Positions 17,794 through 26,808 are shown, numbered from the stretch's first letter. The stretch: DNA of 64,000 bases from Parapedobacter deserti (GCF_042646065.1 NZ_JBHRTA010000059.1:1-64000), one strand, 5' to 3'. Numbers and translations: made by a program. Notes: generated by a model not told the origin, from the sequence alone.

Positions 17794-18828
17794 ATGAGAC
17801 AATTGTTACACTTAATGGCTTTCATGCTTACTGCGCTGTTTTTTTTCTCATGCAAAGAAAAGACCGCCGACCCACATGGTGACGCCGTGAAACGCAGGGC
17901 AGATTCACTTCAGCAGGTAAGGAAAGCCGAGGAAGCAGCGCAGAAACGATTAAGAACCGCAGCAGACATAACGCTTACCAAAAACCTTGCTTTTGATAAC
18001 TATACCTTGGAAGACGAGTATCCATATAAAGATACCATCCGTATATTCCAATGGGACACCATCAAGGAAAAATTAGCGTACGTAGCGAACTTCCAACGGG
18101 AAAAAAAGCGTTATGCGATATTACAGAATTACAAAAACTGGAACGGCGAAGCCCCGGTTGTTGCCAATTTCGTACGGAATGCCTACAAGCGAGTGTCCGA
18201 TACGTTAGGCAATGAGCGCTACCAGTCTGCCCCCCTGTATCGCGAGGGCGACCACGACACGCCAGCGATATATGGCCGCGACGGGTCGCTGGTGGAGCTG
18301 CTGAGCAGCGATACGATTCCCATGGTCAAGATCGCTGGTATATCGTTCGATGGGATCTGGGAAGTGCCCAGACGGTACGTGAAGACCCTGGGAGATACCG
18401 TAAGTTTTGACCAGGTGGTCGTCATCGATGTAACCAACCAAAACATCTGCACGATTGAACGTTCAGGTGCGGACTCCTGGCAGGTATTGAGCATGAATCC
18501 CGCCACAACCGGGGTACATAAGCCCCCGTATTCGATGGAAACGCCGCTGGGAATATTTGTGCTTCAAGAAAAAAAAGCCAAGATGTTTTACGTAAAAGAC
18601 GGCACCAGCATCATCAAGGGCTATGCACCTTATGCCAGCCGTTTCAACAACGGCGGATATATCCATGGCGTACCTACCAATCATCCTGAAGCACCGATCA
18701 TCGAATACAGCGCTACCCTAGGCACCGTACCACGGTCGCACATGTGCGTACGCAACGCGTCATCGCATTCAAAATTCATTTATGATTGGGCCAAAACCCT
18801 GCAAACGTTAATTGTTGTAATTGATTGA
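17794..18828 (+). CDS. L,D-transpeptidase (YkuD) lipoprotein
   Basis: A 344-residue lipoprotein: lipobox FFFSC with Cys20. A charged, Lys/Arg/Glu-rich stretch (about 24-55) precedes an uncharacterised region. The C-terminal YkuD domain (about 200-335) has VIDVTNQNICTIE at the start, the HGVPTNHPEAP segment and the nucleophile motif SHMCVRN (Cys about 318). The family forms 3-3 peptidoglycan cross-links or attaches proteins to peptidoglycan. The usual motif reads S(H/R)GC(V/I)R, so the Gly before Cys is Met here. It is followed by a second, unrelated-subfamily transpeptidase. Its own promoter is visible upstream. Confidence 0.85.
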   Translation: MRQLLHLMAFMLTALFFFSCKEKTADPHGDAVKRRADSLQQVRKAEEAAQKRLRTAADITLTKNLAFDNYTLEDEYPYKDTIRIFQWDTIKEKLAYVANFQREKKRYAILQNYKNWNGEAPVVANFVRNAYKRVSDTLGNERYQSAPLYREGDHDTPAIYGRDGSLVELLSSDTIPMVKIAGISFDGIWEVPRRYVKTLGDTVSFDQVVVIDVTNQNICTIERSGADSWQVLSMNPATTGVHKPPYSMETPLGIFVLQEKKAKMFYVKDGTSIIKGYAPYASRFNNGGYIHGVPTNHPEAPIIEYSATLGTVPRSHMCVRNASSHSKFIYDWAKTLQTLIVVID

Positions 18829-18884
18829 GTTGGCTTAGGAATGCCGTTTGACATTATTTAACACATTGTTACCCATATTATCCT

Positions 18885-18892
18885 TACCTTTG
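18885..18892 (+). promoter_or_regulatory. -7 element upstream of the second transpeptidase gene
   Basis: TACCTTTG fits TAnnTTTG, 24 bases before the ATG at 18917. A TTG at 18866-18868 is 16 bases away, shorter than the normal spacer, so the -33 is doubtful. Confidence 0.45.
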
Positions 18893-18916
18893 TAACCGAA
18901 GCAAAGGAATGTGTGT

Positions 18917-19723
18917 ATGAATAAGTTATTGACGGTGGTGTTGGTCGCGGTCCTGGCGGGCTTGGGCTTTCATCAATATCCGGCCCGGCCAGAAGTGGAA
19001 AACAACATCGGAAAAGCGGAGCAACTGGACTCCATCCGCCCGCAGCCTGAACAATCCGAAACCCAGAAACTCTACGATAGTCTACAACTCCAATCGGTGC
19101 TCAACTACGAGGCATTCGAACAGGCGATGGCCGGATATACGTCCATCCCAGCCAAAAATAAAGACATCCTGACGGTAATTGATTTTACGTTGCCTTCTAC
19201 CGAAAAGAGGATGTATGTGCTGGATATGAAACGCAAAAAGCTGCTGTTCCATACCATCGTGTCACATGGGCGGAATAGCGGAGAAAAGTATGCTACCAAG
19301 TTTTCCAACAGGCATGGTTCACATCAAAGCTCGCTGGGATTTTACCTGACGGACGCCACATACCAGGGAGGCAATGGCTATTCCCTTCGGCTGGCTGGTT
19401 TGGAGCGGGGCATCAATGATCAAGCCATGGCACGCGCCGTCGTTATCCACGGTGCGGATTATTGCAGCGAACGCGTGATCCGTGCTACGGGGAGGTTGGG
19501 GAGAAGCTATGGTTGCCCGGCATTACCGCGGGAGCTCAACAAACCAATTATCAATACCATCAAAAACGGATCGTTGCTTTATATTTACGCCGGCAGCGAA
19601 GAATACATGGCCAGCAGCAACATCTTAAAGAACAGTGCCACCAAACCGACCAATACGGTGCTCGCGCATCATGAACGGACAGCACCGGTACGTTCGCAGG
19701 TATCCGGACAAGCGGTAAATTAG
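18917..19723 (+). CDS. Murein L,D-transpeptidase catalytic-domain protein (YkuD_2 type)
   Basis: A 268-residue protein with an N-terminal hydrophobic segment (signal or anchor, about 3-20) and a C-terminal YkuD_2 domain (about 75-225). Seen motifs: FTLPSTEKRMYVLDM, GYSLRLAGLERGIND, VIHGADYC and GRSYGCPALP, whose Cys (about residue 200) is the predicted nucleophile. The YkuD_2 family is a distinct branch from the preceding gene's YkuD domain; members are thought to cut or remodel murein cross-links. A GTG two codons upstream (18911) is possible, but the ATG is preferred. The Thr/Arg-rich tail (about 235-268) lacks a recognised domain. Confidence 0.87.
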   Translation: MNKLLTVVLVAVLAGLGFHQYPARPEVENNIGKAEQLDSIRPQPEQSETQKLYDSLQLQSVLNYEAFEQAMAGYTSIPAKNKDILTVIDFTLPSTEKRMYVLDMKRKKLLFHTIVSHGRNSGEKYATKFSNRHGSHQSSLGFYLTDATYQGGNGYSLRLAGLERGINDQAMARAVVIHGADYCSERVIRATGRLGRSYGCPALPRELNKPIINTIKNGSLLYIYAGSEEYMASSNILKNSATKPTNTVLAHHERTAPVRSQVSGQAVN

Positions 19724-19739
19724 ACGGAGGTGGGTAGCG

Positions 19740-19925
19740 CTATTCCTTATCCCTTGTATTGCGGACCAGGGAAATACCCGATAAAAAGAATATAAAACCA
19801 ATGACGCCCACCACGATCATCTCGCGCAACCGGTCGCTCTCCTGCACGGCCATTACGCCGGTATAGATCAGCCCACCTATTCCCAGAATGGTGAGGAGGG
19901 TACCAAAAATTCGCTTTACGTTCAT
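19740..19925 (-). CDS. Small two-helix membrane protein
   Basis: 61 residues with two hydrophobic helices (about 6-27 and 37-54), a short polar loop QESDRLRE between them, and a charged tail RNTRDKE. I do not recognise a named family, though similar short membrane proteins recur in Sphingobacteriaceae. It converges on the transpeptidase gene 16 bases away. Purine-rich sequence upstream of the ATG on the minus strand is weak. Function unknown. Confidence 0.65.
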   Translation of the reverse strand: MNVKRIFGTLLTILGIGGLIYTGVMAVQESDRLREMIVVGVIGFIFFLSGISLVRNTRDKE

Positions 19926-20036
19926 ATCGATCGTTTTTTTATGTAAACCTGTTCAACATCACTGCAATATCTGTGCCTGAGCGTCGACTCGGGTCGGGAT
20001 CGCATCCCGGGTAAAAGACAAAACAAAAACGCTTTA

Positions 20037-20097
20037 TTACGAAATTTTCGTAAAAATTTGCTTTGATAATTAATTTACTATAATTTCGTAGAATTAT
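20037..20097 (+). promoter_or_regulatory. Palindromic operator and promoter of the GLPGLI gene
   Basis: A 17-bp perfect palindrome, TTACGAAA-T-TTTCGTAA (20037-20053), sits 3 bases upstream of a -33 TTTG (20057-20060). After a 20-base spacer comes TAATTTCG (20081-20088), a -7 element with one mismatch. A second inverted repeat, ATAATT-TCGTAG-AATTAT (20080-20097), straddles that -7. The arrangement suggests a regulator acting at one or both sites. The element pairs are seen; regulation is inferred. Confidence 0.45.
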
Positions 20098-20112
20098 TAA
20101 AAAATCGGAACT

Positions 20113-21021
20113 ATGAAAATAAAATGTTTGGGTTTTCTACTGTTCAGCGCCTCCCTGGGTATAACCGCTGCTAACGCGCAGCAGCAAGGTGAACCGGCTT
20201 TAGCCCGGGTACTTTATGAGTTTACGCACATCAATGACACCCTGCAACCTGATAAACCTCACAAAGAAGAAATGGTCCTTTACATCGGGCAGCATGCTTC
20301 ATTATATGGCTCCTTTGCAGGCGAGCGGATAAACCAGCAACTCAAAAAGCAGTTTGAAGATCCGGCGTTCGATGGCAACCTTACCATCACAGGCAGCGGC
20401 CGCACCACTCCGGAGTCGTTTTACCGCCATCCGGTTGACCGCCCGTTCAAGCTGCTGCACCGCGTGGCCGGCCAACTGTACCTTGTTACGGAAGACTACC
20501 CCTCCATCGATTGGCAGATCGCCGATGAGAGCAAAGACATTGGTGGCTATACGGCTCAAAAGGCCACAGGTTGGTTCGGGGGCCGCCACTATACGGCTTG
20601 GTTTACCACGGATGTACCGTTCCAGGCCGGGCCGTGGAAGCTTCATGGACTGCCTGGGTTGGTGCTCGAAGCAGCTGACAGCCGCGGCCACGTAGCCTTC
20701 CGATATGCCGGCTTTGAAACACTGGAAGACGGCATAGCTATGGTTGCCATACCTGAGCACGCGATTCCCTCCAATAAAACGGCGCTGAACAAATTGGTAG
20801 AAGCGTATAAGAAAAATCCCCAGGCCGCGCACCATGCGCGGTCCGGGGCCGGAGCACCGAGCGGCGGGGGCGGCGCTGCCTTTTCGATCGCGGGCAGCCA
20901 GGGCAATACGCTTTCCTCCATCGATCCTTCGCGCATTAAAAGCATTAACGTAAAGAAGGATGATACGCAGGTATCTCACGAAACAAACAATCCTTTAGAA
21001 CTGGAACCGGAAACACGATGA
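20113..21021 (+). CDS. GLPGLI family protein
   Basis: A 302-residue secreted protein with a signal peptide ending near Ala22 (TAANAQQQG). The name-giving motif is present as LHGLPGLVLE (GLPGLVLE at 179-186), with the preceding YTAWFTTDVP and PWKLHG segments. This Bacteroidota-only family (TIGR01200) has no known function and is typically encoded beside a carboxypeptidase-regulatory-domain outer-membrane protein, as here. An unusual Gly/Ala/Ser-rich insert (GAGAPSGGGGAAF, about 245-258) precedes a Lys-rich end. It is followed by a short overlapping frame and then the outer-membrane partner. The palindromic promoter region upstream suggests it is the regulated first gene. Confidence 0.88.
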   Translation: MKIKCLGFLLFSASLGITAANAQQQGEPALARVLYEFTHINDTLQPDKPHKEEMVLYIGQHASLYGSFAGERINQQLKKQFEDPAFDGNLTITGSGRTTPESFYRHPVDRPFKLLHRVAGQLYLVTEDYPSIDWQIADESKDIGGYTAQKATGWFGGRHYTAWFTTDVPFQAGPWKLHGLPGLVLEAADSRGHVAFRYAGFETLEDGIAMVAIPEHAIPSNKTALNKLVEAYKKNPQAAHHARSGAGAPSGGGGAAFSIAGSQGNTLSSIDPSRIKSINVKKDDTQVSHETNNPLELEPETR

Positions 21022-21152
21022 TGAAACGACTGGCTATTCCGGCATCGGGTGCCTGTCTGGGTTCGCAGGCCGATGCCCAAGCAAAGCACAAGTCATGCTT
21101 GGAAAAAGCCGCGAGGACCGGCGCCTTAGAAACAGCAACCCACCGGAACTGA
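21018..21152 (+). CDS. Short overlapping ORF, possible remnant or leader peptide
   Basis: A 44-codon frame starts with two ATGs that overlap the GLPGLI stop (ATGATGA arrangement) and ends before the next gene. The peptide begins MMKRLAIPASG and has no recognised domain; it is Ala-, Thr- and Lys-rich. The tight overlap favours translation, but composition gives little support. It could be a coupling leader for the downstream receptor-like gene, the stump of a lost gene, or chance. Confidence 0.25.
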   Translation: MMKRLAIPASGACLGSQADAQAKHKSCLEKAARTGALETATHRN

Positions 21153-21195
21153 CGGACAACACCAAAGCCGGCATCGGCAACAATCGGCTTTTCAC

Positions 21196-23871
21196 ATGAT
21201 GCGCTTCTTCTGCTTCCTTTGCTGCCTCTTGAGCGTAGCAGCAGCCTGGGCCCAACAGCGGGTGGAGGGCTCGCTGAAAACGGAATCCGGCAAGCCGGTG
21301 CCTCATGCCAGCGTGACCCTCCGCAACCCACAGGGCCGTATCGTAGCTTTCAGGGCCAGCGACGCTGCGGGCCGGTTTTACTTTATGCTGCCTGCGAATG
21401 CCATTTCGGACAGCCTCCGCCTGTCGGTCAACCATCTGGGCTATGCCAAGGTAGATATACCGCTGACGGCTGGCCGCAACGGCTATGACATTACCATGAA
21501 AGAAAAGCCGATCGACCTGTCCGAAGTTGAGGTCAAAAGCCGTCCCCGCATCGATGCGCGGGGTGATACGCTCAGCTATGACGTCGGCTCCTTTGCCAAG
21601 GCCGAAGACCGCAGCATCGGGGATGTGCTGCGCCGCATGCCGGGCATGGAGGTGAGCGAAAGTGGACAGATCAAGTACAACGGCCAAAACATCTCCAACT
21701 TATACATCGACGGCGACGACCTCCTCAACGACAAATACAGCATAGGCACGAAAACCATTCCCCATGCCATGGTGCAAAAGCTGGAGGTGCTCCAAAACCA
21801 CCAACCACTGAAGGTCCTCCAAAACAAGGCGCTGAGCGACCGCGTGGCACTCAACCTTGTCATCAAGGATGAAGCCCGTCTTAAGCTCACCGGCCAGGCG
21901 AAGCTGGGGGCGGGCCTGCCGCACCAGTACGACGGCGAGTTGAACACGATCCTCTTCAACAAGAAGTATAAGATGCTAAACGTAGCCAAGGGCAATAACA
22001 TAGGCGATGATCTGGCAGCGGATTTCACAGGGTTCAACGTTGCCGATATGCGTTCGGCAGCCGGCAATTCGCGCCCCGGGGGCCTGCTTTCGTCCGGCAC
22101 GGCAGGCAGCCCGCCACTACCCAAACAGCGCTACTACCTCAACAATTCCGGATCGCTCAACCTAAACAACCTGGTAAACCTTAAAAATGGCCTCCAACTC
22201 AAAACGAACATCAATGGTATGATCGACGGAAACGACCTCGCTTACAACAGTTTTACCGAGCTGTACCTCGCCGACGACACCATAAGTTACACCGAGCGGC
22301 AAGACATCGGCCGCGATCCCTTCCTCACCGATGTGAGCTTCGCGGCCATGGCCAATGAAGAACGGTACCACTTCAACAATGTGCTCAACGTGGGCTATTC
22401 AGGCGAAATGGGCACGTCCGCCCTGATGAGTAACGAGATAAACATCTCGCAGCGCCTGCGCAGCCGCGTCCGCAATTTCTCCAATACGCTGGAATATACG
22501 CCCGCGTTGAAGAACAGCAATGTCATCAACCTGTATTGGCACCTCAATCACTACAACCAGCCACAGCAGCTGGCCATCGCCCCGGGCATCAACGAGGACA
22601 TCCTGAACCAGGGCATGCCCTTTACCGGCATCCATCAAGCCACAGAAATACCCACCTGGTTCAACCGGGTTACGACTTCGTACCGCCTGGCCAACACGGC
22701 CGTCAAACAACGGTATCGCGTAGGCATGGTCAACGAATGGCAGCACCTCCGTTCGGCACTCCGCCTCACACAACAGGACGGCACAGCGCTTCCATACACC
22801 GGCAGCAGCGACAACGACCTGCGCTGGCAACGGCACCAGCTATTTGCCGACGGCACCTTTGAATATAAAAAAGGACGATGGGAATCGGCTGTCACCCTTC
22901 CCCTTACCGGTCAGCGCATTGCATACCGCGACCAGCGCTTCAGCCTCGATGAACAACAGGCCCACCTGCTCTTCAATCCCCTGCTGCGGGTAAAATTGAT
23001 GACCACCGTAGAGGACTACCTCTCCCTCAACTATGCGTTTGCTAACCAGATGGGCAACATCAATGGGGTATTCCGTGGCGCCATACTGGCCAACTACCGG
23101 AGCCTACTGGCTAATGACGCGGCCCTTCAGGGACGTCATGGCCATACCGTGGGTCTCCGCTACAATTTCCAGCGGGCTATCAGCCTGCTTTTCATAAACG
23201 GCGGCATCAGTTATAACAGATCGGGTGCCAACACCATTGCCGCCAGTATCGCCACTGACAACATTGAACGCACCGTACTGCTCCCCTTTGAGAATGACAT
23301 AAGCAGCTTCAGTGCCAACGGCGGCATCAGCAAGTTTATTTTTGCGCTCGGCGCCACGGCCAGTCTCAAAGCCTCTTGGAGTACCTCGCGCTTTAACCAG
23401 TTGCTCAATGATGAGCTGCTGCCGTTCAATAATATCGCCTTCATGGTCGAGCCCGGCGTAGAGGCAAGGCTTTTTGGCAAAGTCAGCATCACCTATAGCG
23501 GTGCGGGTACCTGGACCACCAGCAAGCTCGTCATCGGCGAGGCCACCGGGCTGGTAAATGACCAGCGCCTGCGCATGGTTGATCAGTCAGTCGGAATCAG
23601 CTATTCCCCCCTCCGCAATACATTTCTGCGCGTCAACGGCAGGCACCAATATACCCGCCAACCTACCCTCCGAGACATCAGCTACCTCTTTGCCGATGCC
23701 AACCTGCGTCACCGGGTTCAACAATGGCGTACCGACCTGGAGCTCAACATCACCAACCTGGCCAACATCACCGCTTATGAGACTTACTCCCTATCGGCCA
23801 ACCGATTCGGTTACCGCCGCTATCAGTTGCGCGGCAGGATGGCCGTTCTGAAGTGTGTGTTCAACCTGTAG
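21196..23871 (+). CDS. TonB-receptor-like outer-membrane protein paired with GLPGLI protein
   Basis: An 891-residue outer-membrane protein. A signal peptide ends near AAAWAQQ (about residue 19). Next is a carboxypeptidase-regulatory-like Ig domain (about 21-100; GKPVPHASVTLRNPQGRIV). A plug-like region follows (RSIGDVLRRMPGMEVSESGQIKYNGQNISNLYIDGDDLLND, by position about 135-178), then a long beta-barrel ending in an aromatic-rich strand with C-terminal KCVFNL. Such proteins sit beside GLPGLI genes in many Bacteroidota. Substrate unknown. The ATG at 21196 is directly followed by a second ATG at 21199, so the exact start is uncertain by one codon. Confidence 0.82.
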   Translation: MMRFFCFLCCLLSVAAAWAQQRVEGSLKTESGKPVPHASVTLRNPQGRIVAFRASDAAGRFYFMLPANAISDSLRLSVNHLGYAKVDIPLTAGRNGYDITMKEKPIDLSEVEVKSRPRIDARGDTLSYDVGSFAKAEDRSIGDVLRRMPGMEVSESGQIKYNGQNISNLYIDGDDLLNDKYSIGTKTIPHAMVQKLEVLQNHQPLKVLQNKALSDRVALNLVIKDEARLKLTGQAKLGAGLPHQYDGELNTILFNKKYKMLNVAKGNNIGDDLAADFTGFNVADMRSAAGNSRPGGLLSSGTAGSPPLPKQRYYLNNSGSLNLNNLVNLKNGLQLKTNINGMIDGNDLAYNSFTELYLADDTISYTERQDIGRDPFLTDVSFAAMANEERYHFNNVLNVGYSGEMGTSALMSNEINISQRLRSRVRNFSNTLEYTPALKNSNVINLYWHLNHYNQPQQLAIAPGINEDILNQGMPFTGIHQATEIPTWFNRVTTSYRLANTAVKQRYRVGMVNEWQHLRSALRLTQQDGTALPYTGSSDNDLRWQRHQLFADGTFEYKKGRWESAVTLPLTGQRIAYRDQRFSLDEQQAHLLFNPLLRVKLMTTVEDYLSLNYAFANQMGNINGVFRGAILANYRSLLANDAALQGRHGHTVGLRYNFQRAISLLFINGGISYNRSGANTIAASIATDNIERTVLLPFENDISSFSANGGISKFIFALGATASLKASWSTSRFNQLLNDELLPFNNIAFMVEPGVEARLFGKVSITYSGAGTWTTSKLVIGEATGLVNDQRLRMVDQSVGISYSPLRNTFLRVNGRHQYTRQPTLRDISYLFADANLRHRVQQWRTDLELNITNLANITAYETYSLSANRFGYRRYQLRGRMAVLKCVFNL

Positions 23872-23933
23872 CGTTGCAGAAGAACCAAACTTTTTCCATT
23901 ATCCCCTGTTGGCATAGCGGAGGGCAACCTGTT

Positions 23934-24113
23934 ATGACGAGCAACAAGAAACAACACCCATCTGACGGAGAAAAACAAAACGGGAGAGGGATGTCCGAAA
24001 ACGATCGCGCTGCGCACACCGCCTTCGACAAGCTTCAGCAGTATGACGACGCTGAGGAGCAAGCAGACACTCCTGAAAAAAACGATCCGGAAGACGACGA
24101 ACGCGCCGAATGA
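23934..24113 (+). CDS. Small highly charged, probably disordered protein
   Basis: 59 residues, starting MTSNKKQHPSDGEKQ and ending in a long acidic stretch (EEQADTPEKNDPEDDERAE). It is almost free of hydrophobic residues, so it is likely disordered. GGAGGG lies 9 bases before the ATG. The frame extends upstream to 23853, but that part overlaps the end of the receptor-like gene and lacks support. No family is recognised. Comparable small charged proteins recur at 42147. A terminator hairpin follows. Confidence 0.55.
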   Translation: MTSNKKQHPSDGEKQNGRGMSENDRAAHTAFDKLQQYDDAEEQADTPEKNDPEDDERAE

Positions 24114-24120
24114 AAAAACC

Positions 24121-24145
24121 ACCGCCGATTCACATCGACGGTGGC
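24121..24145 (+). terminator. Intrinsic-terminator-like hairpin between converging genes
   Basis: CCACCGCCGA (24120-24129) faces TCGACGGTGG (24136-24145) across a 6-base loop, with one mismatch. The flanks are A-rich on the left and AT-rich on the right, so it could end transcripts from both the plus-strand small gene and the minus-strand outer-membrane gene. The T-run on the plus strand is short. Confidence 0.5.
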
Positions 24146-24173
24146 GAACCACAAATTTATATGCCCAAACACA

Positions 24174-26609
24174 CTAAGGCATATTGATGCGACTTTTTTC
24201 CTCACTCTGGGTGTCTATACGGCGGGAGCCGTTTTTCATATTCCCAAAGTTGTAGGTGAAGGTAAGCCGCGCAACCCTTGTTTCATTTTTCTGATTAATG
24301 ACGGCATGCAGGCCGCCAAAGCGTGTCCGCACGTCTTGCATGCGGGTATCAAATATATCACTCACCGATAGCTTGAGATTTGCTTTTTTGTTATAGAGTG
24401 ATTTATTCAGCCCGGCGTCTATCGACCACTGTGCTCCGATACGATAGACACTATAAATCAACGAAGATTGGTAGTTGACCGAAGCCTCAGCAGTCAACGT
24501 AGCCAAAATGTTGACGGTATGGTTGTTCCGGACGCGCCATGCAAACTGACCTTGCTTAAGAAGCTGTCCGTTCAGCGGTCCCTCAAACCCCATGTAAAAG
24601 CTATTTAGATTGGTGTTGGTATTCCAGAATTTCGCAATTTTCACCGGTACGTTCAGGTTGGCAAACCAGATTTCCTGTTTGGCAAGGTTATCGCGCGTCA
24701 CCCACGTCTGCTTCGTTTCCGCATCTTGATTCATGGATTCAGCGATAACATCGTTTGTACGGCTATAACCCGTGCTCAGGTGGTAGCGCTGCATCAACGT
24801 GTACGAAAAATCAACAGCATGGGTATATTCCGGTTTCAGGTATGGATTGCCCTGTTCCGACGTGTATTGGTCAAGGAAATACTGGAACGGGTTAAGGTTG
24901 CCATAATTCGGCCTGTTGATGCGCTTGCTATAGGAAATCCCCGTTTGATGCTTGTCTGAAATGTTGTAGTTGACGAACACACTTGGGAAGAAATCGATAT
25001 AATCACGTTGTATGCGGTTGGCCATCGTTACCGAGTTGCCATCAGAAACGGTATATTCACTGCGCAGGCCGGCTTGAACGCCCCACTTGCCCAGCTGCGT
25101 GCTGTAATTGACATAGGCAGCGGCCACCTGCTCTTCGTACAGAAAATGGTTGGTGCGCCCCGCGTCGTTGAGCCAAGCGCCATTTTGTTGGTTTTCGAAC
25201 CGCATGTCGTTGTCTGAGGCCACATTGCTATATTTCAAGCCTGTTTCCAGTTTGTGCCCTTTTCCGAAGGGGTGGGTATAATCCACTTTAGCCACGCGGA
25301 TATCGATGATGGTGGGCATGTCGCTCCGTGAAAGCAGCGGCTCACCTTTCAGTGCGCCGGAAGGCAGGTAAAAGGTGTTGTTGTAGTTAGCGGTATTATG
25401 GTTCGAAAACCGGGATACGTCTACGTCGGCCACCAGTTTTCTCCCGTTGCTGTCGATGGTAAACTGATTGCTGAGGTTGACGGCGAAGCTCCCATGGTTG
25501 CCATCGAAAATGGACGAGGTGGTCAGGCTCGAGTCGGGCGAAGCGATAGCCCGTCCAATCAGTGTATTGCTTGAATTGTCGTTGTCGTTGCCGCTGGCGT
25601 ATCCGCTCAGCATCACACCCAGCACATTCCGGTCGGACGTGCTGTAATCCACGCCGGCCCGGTAATTATGGCTGCGGTTTCTCCTATCGAAATTCGTATG
25701 TTGCTGGAAGTCCGTATGGTCGGCGCCCTGCACAATGGACCGGAAAATATCGATGTCATTTCCGCCGCGGTTGTCCATGTAACTGTAGTTTCCGAACGCA
25801 TTGATGCGCCCGACCTTATGGTTGAGGTTTACGGAAGTATTGGCCTTATGGCCCACGCCATAACCGGTGCCCATTGTTAACGTACCGTTGGTGCCGGCCA
25901 TCCGGTTTTTCTTGAGTACGATATTGATCATACCGGCCGTGCCAGCGGCATCGTATTTGGAAGAGGGGGTGGTGATCAGCTCGATTGATTTGATGGAATT
26001 TCCGTCTGTGCTGCGCAGCAAGTTGGCCAGTTGTTCGGCTGACAGGTAGGTTTGTTTGCCGTCTATCATTACCGTGACCCCCTGTTTGCCCATGAGGCTG
26101 ATGTTATCGTCCTTATCCACGGTGACACCCGGCGAACGCTCCAGGATATCCATGGCCGTGTTGCCAGCAGCCAGGGTAGAATTTTCGACATTTACGACCA
26201 GCATGTCCGGCTTACGTTCTACCAGCGGGCGCTGCGGCGCTGTCACTGCCACTTCAGCCAGTACGGTATTCGCATTCCGCAGCATCAGGGTGCCCAGGTC
26301 TTTCGGTGTGCTTTCTGACGCTGTGATCCGCACCACGGCGCTCGTCGCATCCTGATGGCCAACCAGCACAGCTGACACGAAGTAGCTACCCTGCGGTACA
26401 TTGGCAAACGTAAACCTGCCTTCGCCGTCGGCGAAGGCCGTCTTCGCCACGGATGAGTCCCGTGCGTCCAAGAGGTGCACGGTAGCTAAATCGAGCGGCT
26501 TGTTCTGTTCATCCACCACCTTACCGGTAATCGCGCCCTCCTGCGCATACGCCGTAGCGCCCCACAGCGTGCCCAGCGCAATTAATAAAGATGTATAAAG
26601 AGATTTCAT
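24174..26609 (-). CDS. Outer-membrane beta-barrel protein, TonB-dependent-receptor-like
   Basis: An 811-residue outer-membrane protein of the OMP beta-barrel family. A signal peptide ends near ATAYAQEG (about 23), followed by a carboxypeptidase-regulatory-like domain (about 25-105, GKVVDEQNKPLDLATVHL). A plug domain (about 120-225) has DILERSPGVTVDKDDNISLMGKQGVTVMIDGK, then the barrel. No TonB box was confidently placed. The track start at 26618 adds three residues (MPN); the ATG at 26609 (MKSLYTSLL) is the normal signal-peptide start. No regulator or substrate gene is adjacent, so the ligand is unknown. A direct repeat about 45 bases upstream may control it. Confidence 0.83.
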   Translation of the reverse strand: MKSLYTSLLIALGTLWGATAYAQEGAITGKVVDEQNKPLDLATVHLLDARDSSVAKTAFADGEGRFTFANVPQGSYFVSAVLVGHQDATSAVVRITASESTPKDLGTLMLRNANTVLAEVAVTAPQRPLVERKPDMLVVNVENSTLAAGNTAMDILERSPGVTVDKDDNISLMGKQGVTVMIDGKQTYLSAEQLANLLRSTDGNSIKSIELITTPSSKYDAAGTAGMINIVLKKNRMAGTNGTLTMGTGYGVGHKANTSVNLNHKVGRINAFGNYSYMDNRGGNDIDIFRSIVQGADHTDFQQHTNFDRRNRSHNYRAGVDYSTSDRNVLGVMLSGYASGNDNDNSSNTLIGRAIASPDSSLTTSSIFDGNHGSFAVNLSNQFTIDSNGRKLVADVDVSRFSNHNTANYNNTFYLPSGALKGEPLLSRSDMPTIIDIRVAKVDYTHPFGKGHKLETGLKYSNVASDNDMRFENQQNGAWLNDAGRTNHFLYEEQVAAAYVNYSTQLGKWGVQAGLRSEYTVSDGNSVTMANRIQRDYIDFFPSVFVNYNISDKHQTGISYSKRINRPNYGNLNPFQYFLDQYTSEQGNPYLKPEYTHAVDFSYTLMQRYHLSTGYSRTNDVIAESMNQDAETKQTWVTRDNLAKQEIWFANLNVPVKIAKFWNTNTNLNSFYMGFEGPLNGQLLKQGQFAWRVRNNHTVNILATLTAEASVNYQSSLIYSVYRIGAQWSIDAGLNKSLYNKKANLKLSVSDIFDTRMQDVRTRFGGLHAVINQKNETRVARLTFTYNFGNMKNGSRRIDTQSEEKSRINMP

Positions 26610-26649
26610 ATTTGGCATGGGAATTACATGATCAAAAAGCCTTCACTTT

Positions 26650-26666
26650 TTAACCCATTGTTAACC
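26650..26666 (-). promoter_or_regulatory. TTAACC direct repeat (11-bp period) upstream of the outer-membrane protein gene
   Basis: On the plus strand TTAACC-CATTG-TTAACC (26650-26666); on the transcribed strand it reads GGTTAA-N5-GGTTAA. The 11-base period is that of tandem OmpR-family sites. It stands 41-57 bases before the ATG. A poor -7 candidate (GCTTTTTG, 26640-26633) follows after 9 bases. No cognate regulator is nearby. Confidence 0.3.
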
Positions 26667-26808
26667 TATCCGTTATGTGTTCGTTTGTTTTAGCGCCTGC
26701 GGAGTTACCGCATGCCCACTGCGTTGCTTTTATATGTTGTCTGAGATATGACGCTTACCGCGTTCAAAAGTTGCACGTACCGTAAAAAAATTTACTCACG
26801 CCCAACCA

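Noticed and set aside
19995..20009. CGGGAT-CGC-ATCCCG hairpin as a terminator
   Set aside because: No T-run on either strand, and it is upstream of a gene on each side.
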